Shown here one piece after another: positions 54,673 through 64,000 of a DNA stretch of 64,000 nt. The notes under the pieces are model-generated. The model did no database searches, had not been told where the DNA came from, and saw only the letters and a list, made by a program, of their open reading frames with translations. Numbering within the stretch: position 1 is the stretch's first letter; every line of letters starts with the position of its first letter. Origin of the DNA: Cloeon dipterum (Eukaryota > Arthropoda > Insecta > Ephemeroptera > Baetidae); assembly GCF_949628265.1 (NCBI RefSeq), contig NC_088790.1:23564545-23628544 (forward strand), in the 5' to 3' direction. The position numbers and the translations under genes are program-made.

Positions 54673-56247
54673 TTACAGCAGGCTGCAGTTCGGGCTGATG
54701 CAGTTCCACGTCATTTCGGATAGCGACGGATTGTTATCTCCCAGCTGGATGCGGCCCGGCTGCACTCGCGCTTCCCACAAACCAGGCGTTTGCAAAATCT
54801 GGAATTTAAATGTAAATCAGAAAATTATGACGCTGCAATTAACTTGAAATAAGTTCAACAACCAAACTCAATTTTACTTGTTGCAAGAAAAGGGCAAAAT
54901 CATTTCAACAATTAAAATTTGAGTGTTTGTTGAGCTATTTGCGGATATTACCAGGACGAAGGAGTTTAAAAAATTAATTACATTTATGACGTTTAGGAAA
55001 AAATTCGTCTCTAGGATTCGTTCCGGGCTTTGTAAGTTATTTATGTAAGAGCAAAATGCTTAACATTAACCCGAAAATTATTAATTAAAATTAATTAAAT
55101 TGTAAAAACTATATTAAAATTTGGAAATTTCAACAATGGGTCTGACAGAAGATAATTAATGTTATTGGAAACTTATAACAATACATTTCCACACTTAAAT
55201 TGAAGACAAATACACAAAACGCCCTGTTTTCTGGTGTCGGACAATAAGGACGGCGTAATAATACTCGCAAAAATACAAAATTTCTGTTGACAAAATTACA
55301 ATTCCTCAGTACAAATTCAAACAAATGAAAAGTCAGGATTTGTCTGCCGTTTTTCTGCAATAAGAATATTTAATTCTGTTGTCAAATACCAAAATTATTG
55401 AAAATAATTAAAAAAATATATTGTGTCGGTCAAAATGTAATTTTGTGTCAATTTTTTAACTGTCTTCAAGTACGTATTAATAATTTTCATATTTATGTAT
55501 TAAAATTAAACAACTTACATGGTAGACAAGATCTTCAAAGCAGACTTGAACATTATCGTTTTCAAGGGCGCTGGCCTCGATGAAGAGCGTTGAATGTCGT
55601 CTGGCGAGCTGCTGTCCCTCCTCACGGCTCACCTCTCGGTTTTTCTGCGCACAAACACGAGCAGAGGTGTCATTATTGCAATTCGAGCCGGCTTCACTAG
55701 ATTCGATTACAAGATCAGTTTTGTTTCCCACGATCATTTTGACCACGTCTGTCCGGTTGACGTAGGCGTCGAGCTCCTGCAGCCACTGCTCCACCCTCTC
55801 AAAGGTCTGTCTCCTAGTCACGTCGTACACGATGACGGCCCCTTGCGCGTTGCGGTAGTACGTTGGCGTCAGTGTGCGAAACCGCTCCTGCCCGGCCGTG
55901 TCCTGGAGAATGCATGACGAGACAGGTTTATTTTTAGAATTAATTAATTTCAGCGAAGGCAACCTACCCATATGCCTAACTGCACGGTTTGTCCGTCGAC
56001 ATTGACCACTCGACTGCGGTAGTCTACGCCGATCGTGTTGGCCATGTTCGGGTCAAAGGTGTCATCGATGAAACGGTTCATAAGGCTGCAAATTTAATTG
56101 TTTTCTCGTTTGGAATTCATGCAGAACAACTTCGTACCTGGATTTTCCGACGTTGCTCTCACCGATGACCAGGATTTTCAGGCTGGTGATGGGCTGATCC
56201 TGTCTCAAATCATCCTCCGTGTAATCGTCTAATTTTTTATGGGCCAT
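54673..56247 (-). CDS. Rab18: Rab18-like small GTPase, complete
   Basis: Membrane-traffic GTPase; in other animals Rab18 acts at the ER and lipid droplets. Minus-strand exons: 56247-56138, 56085-55968, 55902-55711, 55644-55519, 54798-54673; they join to 223 residues. Motifs: P-loop GESNVGKS (29-36), TIG (switch I, 54-56), [17 protein letters not shown] (77-93), NKTD (136-139), EASA near the C-terminus of the G domain, then ILQTPGLWE, which with [14 protein letters not shown] identifies Rab18 rather than other Rabs. The C-terminus CSLL is a CaaX box predicted to be geranylgeranylated, like CSVL in human Rab18. The 66-base interval 55645-55710 is GT...AG and is removed here because that restores the exact human spacing between NKxD and NREV; if retained it adds 22 residues in frame. 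The ATG at 56247 begins [14 protein letters not shown]. Confidence 0.92.
54799..55518 (-). other. Rab18 last intron
   Basis: Intron of 720 bases between donor GTAAGT after 55519 and acceptor AATTCCAG before 54798. AT-rich, no other gene seen. Confidence 0.7.
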
Positions 56248-56353
56248 GACAACTCGACTGGAGAACTGCAAGACCTTGAAATTAACGTTTCTGTCATACG
56301 CAGTATGTATGTAGTCGCGGAATCTGACGAAATGCTACAACTTGTGACTCACG
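56248..56353 (-). other. Rab18 5' UTR with short intron
   Basis: On the minus strand a consensus donor GTGAGT (intron base 1 at 56352) and an acceptor CTTGCAG (exon resumes at 56265) bracket an 87-base intron that ends 18 bases before the Rab18 ATG. The untranslated first exon therefore runs upstream from 56353. Confidence 0.5.
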
Positions 56354-57013
56354 TTTTCTATTCGTTCAAAGAAATCAGAGCTTCGTCAGTGATTTCTGGT
56401 ACGAATATTTCGGCTAAATTCGCTTGGCACCTCTTGGTACGCTGCAAAATATAGAAAAACAAACGAACTCAATGATTTACGCACGATTAAAAGCACTACA
56501 GAGCGGGCAGAAGCAGCTGTTTCAGTGGGCGTGACCTGTTTTGCCTTCCCTTCCTTTCCAATTTACTGCAACTGGCAATGGAACGGGGTATTTGGCGGGA
56601 GTTTTAAACTCTATTAATCCATTCAAAAAGCTTAAAATTATTCCTGGCCTCAATCACTCCCTTTTATACGATTTTGTTGAATTTATTTGTATTTAGATCC
56701 AGAACCCTGCTCCTTGCTGATTATATTAAAGAATTTCCCTCCTGTTCTATTTCCTATTTTCATCTCCTTTCTGTAACCTCAATTCTTGCTTTCTTGCTTG
56801 GCCTGGATGTCATCTATCTCTCTCCGTTTCTCCTCTCCCCTCTCTAACTCTTGATCCGCACAGTGGGGAAGGTGCCAAAAAGCATGGCTTAAAAATCAGC
56901 AAGCAAAATCGGTCTGCCGAGCATTCGCTCTGCTAGTCTGCGACAAACTGGCGTGACAGTCCGAAAGGTCACATCGGGACAATCGGGACGAGCACGCAGG
57001 AACTCGACCAACC
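56354..57013. promoter_or_regulatory. Divergent Rab18 / ETNPPL promoter region
   Basis: Only about 770 bases separate the two divergent start codons (Rab18 at 56247, ETNPPL at 57014), and both 5' UTRs also lie here. It contains TC-rich stretches (56720-56850). No TATA box is obvious, so the initiation sites are not assigned. Confidence 0.5.
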
Positions 57014-63493
<6,480 letters not shown>

Positions 63494-64000
63494 TATTAGT
63501 ACAAGATTCTGGCTGTAGATTGCTGCATTCCCTCTATTGAAATATTCCAGGGTAATTTTAAGGCTTGCTATGTGAAATGACACTTTTTAATATTATATAA
63601 CTCTGTCTTAGTATTGAATTTAAATTGTGCTGTTAAATCAAAAAACGAATTTTATCTCCTTATTAGGAAACTTTTTGTGATGATTTTTTACAAATTGATG
63701 CTGATTCAATTGAATGTATTTGTCTTTGTGCGCCGTCAAAAAATATTGCACAATATTGTTCTTGTCCAAACTTAAAATAAATCTTGTCTGGTCCGCGACC
63801 ACTATATCTTAAAATAATTGCACGTGTTTTAAAAAATCTTGATTGTATGCAAGGCTCAAATGAGAAAATAGATTATTAAATTATACTGAACGAACTCAAA
63901 ATAAAAAGTTCTGATAGGGTTGGTGGAAACATGACAGCAAAATTAATTCGTCCTGGTCCCGGCAAAAATGCGTAACTTTCAACAACCAAACGCGAATTTC
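63494..64000 (+). other. ETNPPL 3' UTR and downstream flank
   Basis: AT-rich sequence after the TAA at 63491-63493. No new gene begins before the window edge. Confidence 0.6.
63776..63781 (+). terminator. ETNPPL poly(A) signal AATAAA
   Basis: Canonical AATAAA 283 bases after the stop codon, on the coding strand, followed by a TGT/GT-rich stretch suited to cleavage. Confidence 0.55.

Overview
This window is animal nuclear DNA: AT-rich, with short spliced exons, canonical GT-AG introns (many only 47-90 bases), microsatellites and small DNA-transposon remnants. The protein families point to an arthropod, most likely an insect. The plasma membrane calcium pump has insect-style alternative C-termini and the P450 belongs to the CYP2 clan. 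The first gene is ERCC8/CSA, which Drosophila is known to lack, so a fly close to Drosophila is unlikely.

Layout. (1) 218-558, minus strand: the first two coding exons of ERCC8 (CSA), a transcription-coupled repair WD40 protein; the rest lies off the left edge. (2) 5377-24987, minus strand: a complete PMCA-type Ca2+ ATPase gene. Sixteen common coding exons encode 1093 residues and are followed by three alternative last exons plus a 23-residue cassette. Noncoding 5' exons probably lie at 26695-26758 and in a GC-rich block near 36.3-36.9 kb. (3) 25-48 kb: long intron and intergenic sequence with several GC-rich islands, a GA microsatellite, a 388-base foldback element and a composite tandem repeat at 46.0-48.1 kb. 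(4) 49695-53434, plus strand: a complete eight-exon CYP2-clan P450 of 501 residues. (5) 54673-56247, minus strand: a complete Rab18-like GTPase of 223 residues. It faces the P450 tail to tail. (6) 57014-63493, plus strand: a complete eleven-exon ethanolamine-phosphate phospho-lyase (ETNPPL-like) of 490 residues, divergent from Rab18.

The genes do not form an operon or a pathway. The main points of interest are these. All three alternative PMCA tails end in an ET-x-hydrophobic PDZ ligand. The neighbouring P450 and ETNPPL genes each use a GC-AG first coding intron. Rab18 has a 66-base intron whose length is a multiple of three, so it reads straight through as open frame. Two copies of one hAT-type MITE sit in introns of different genes, one with a perfect 8-base target duplication. 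No previously undescribed multi-gene system was found. All exon joins were made by eye from splice motifs, phase and protein-family similarity; no transcript data were available.
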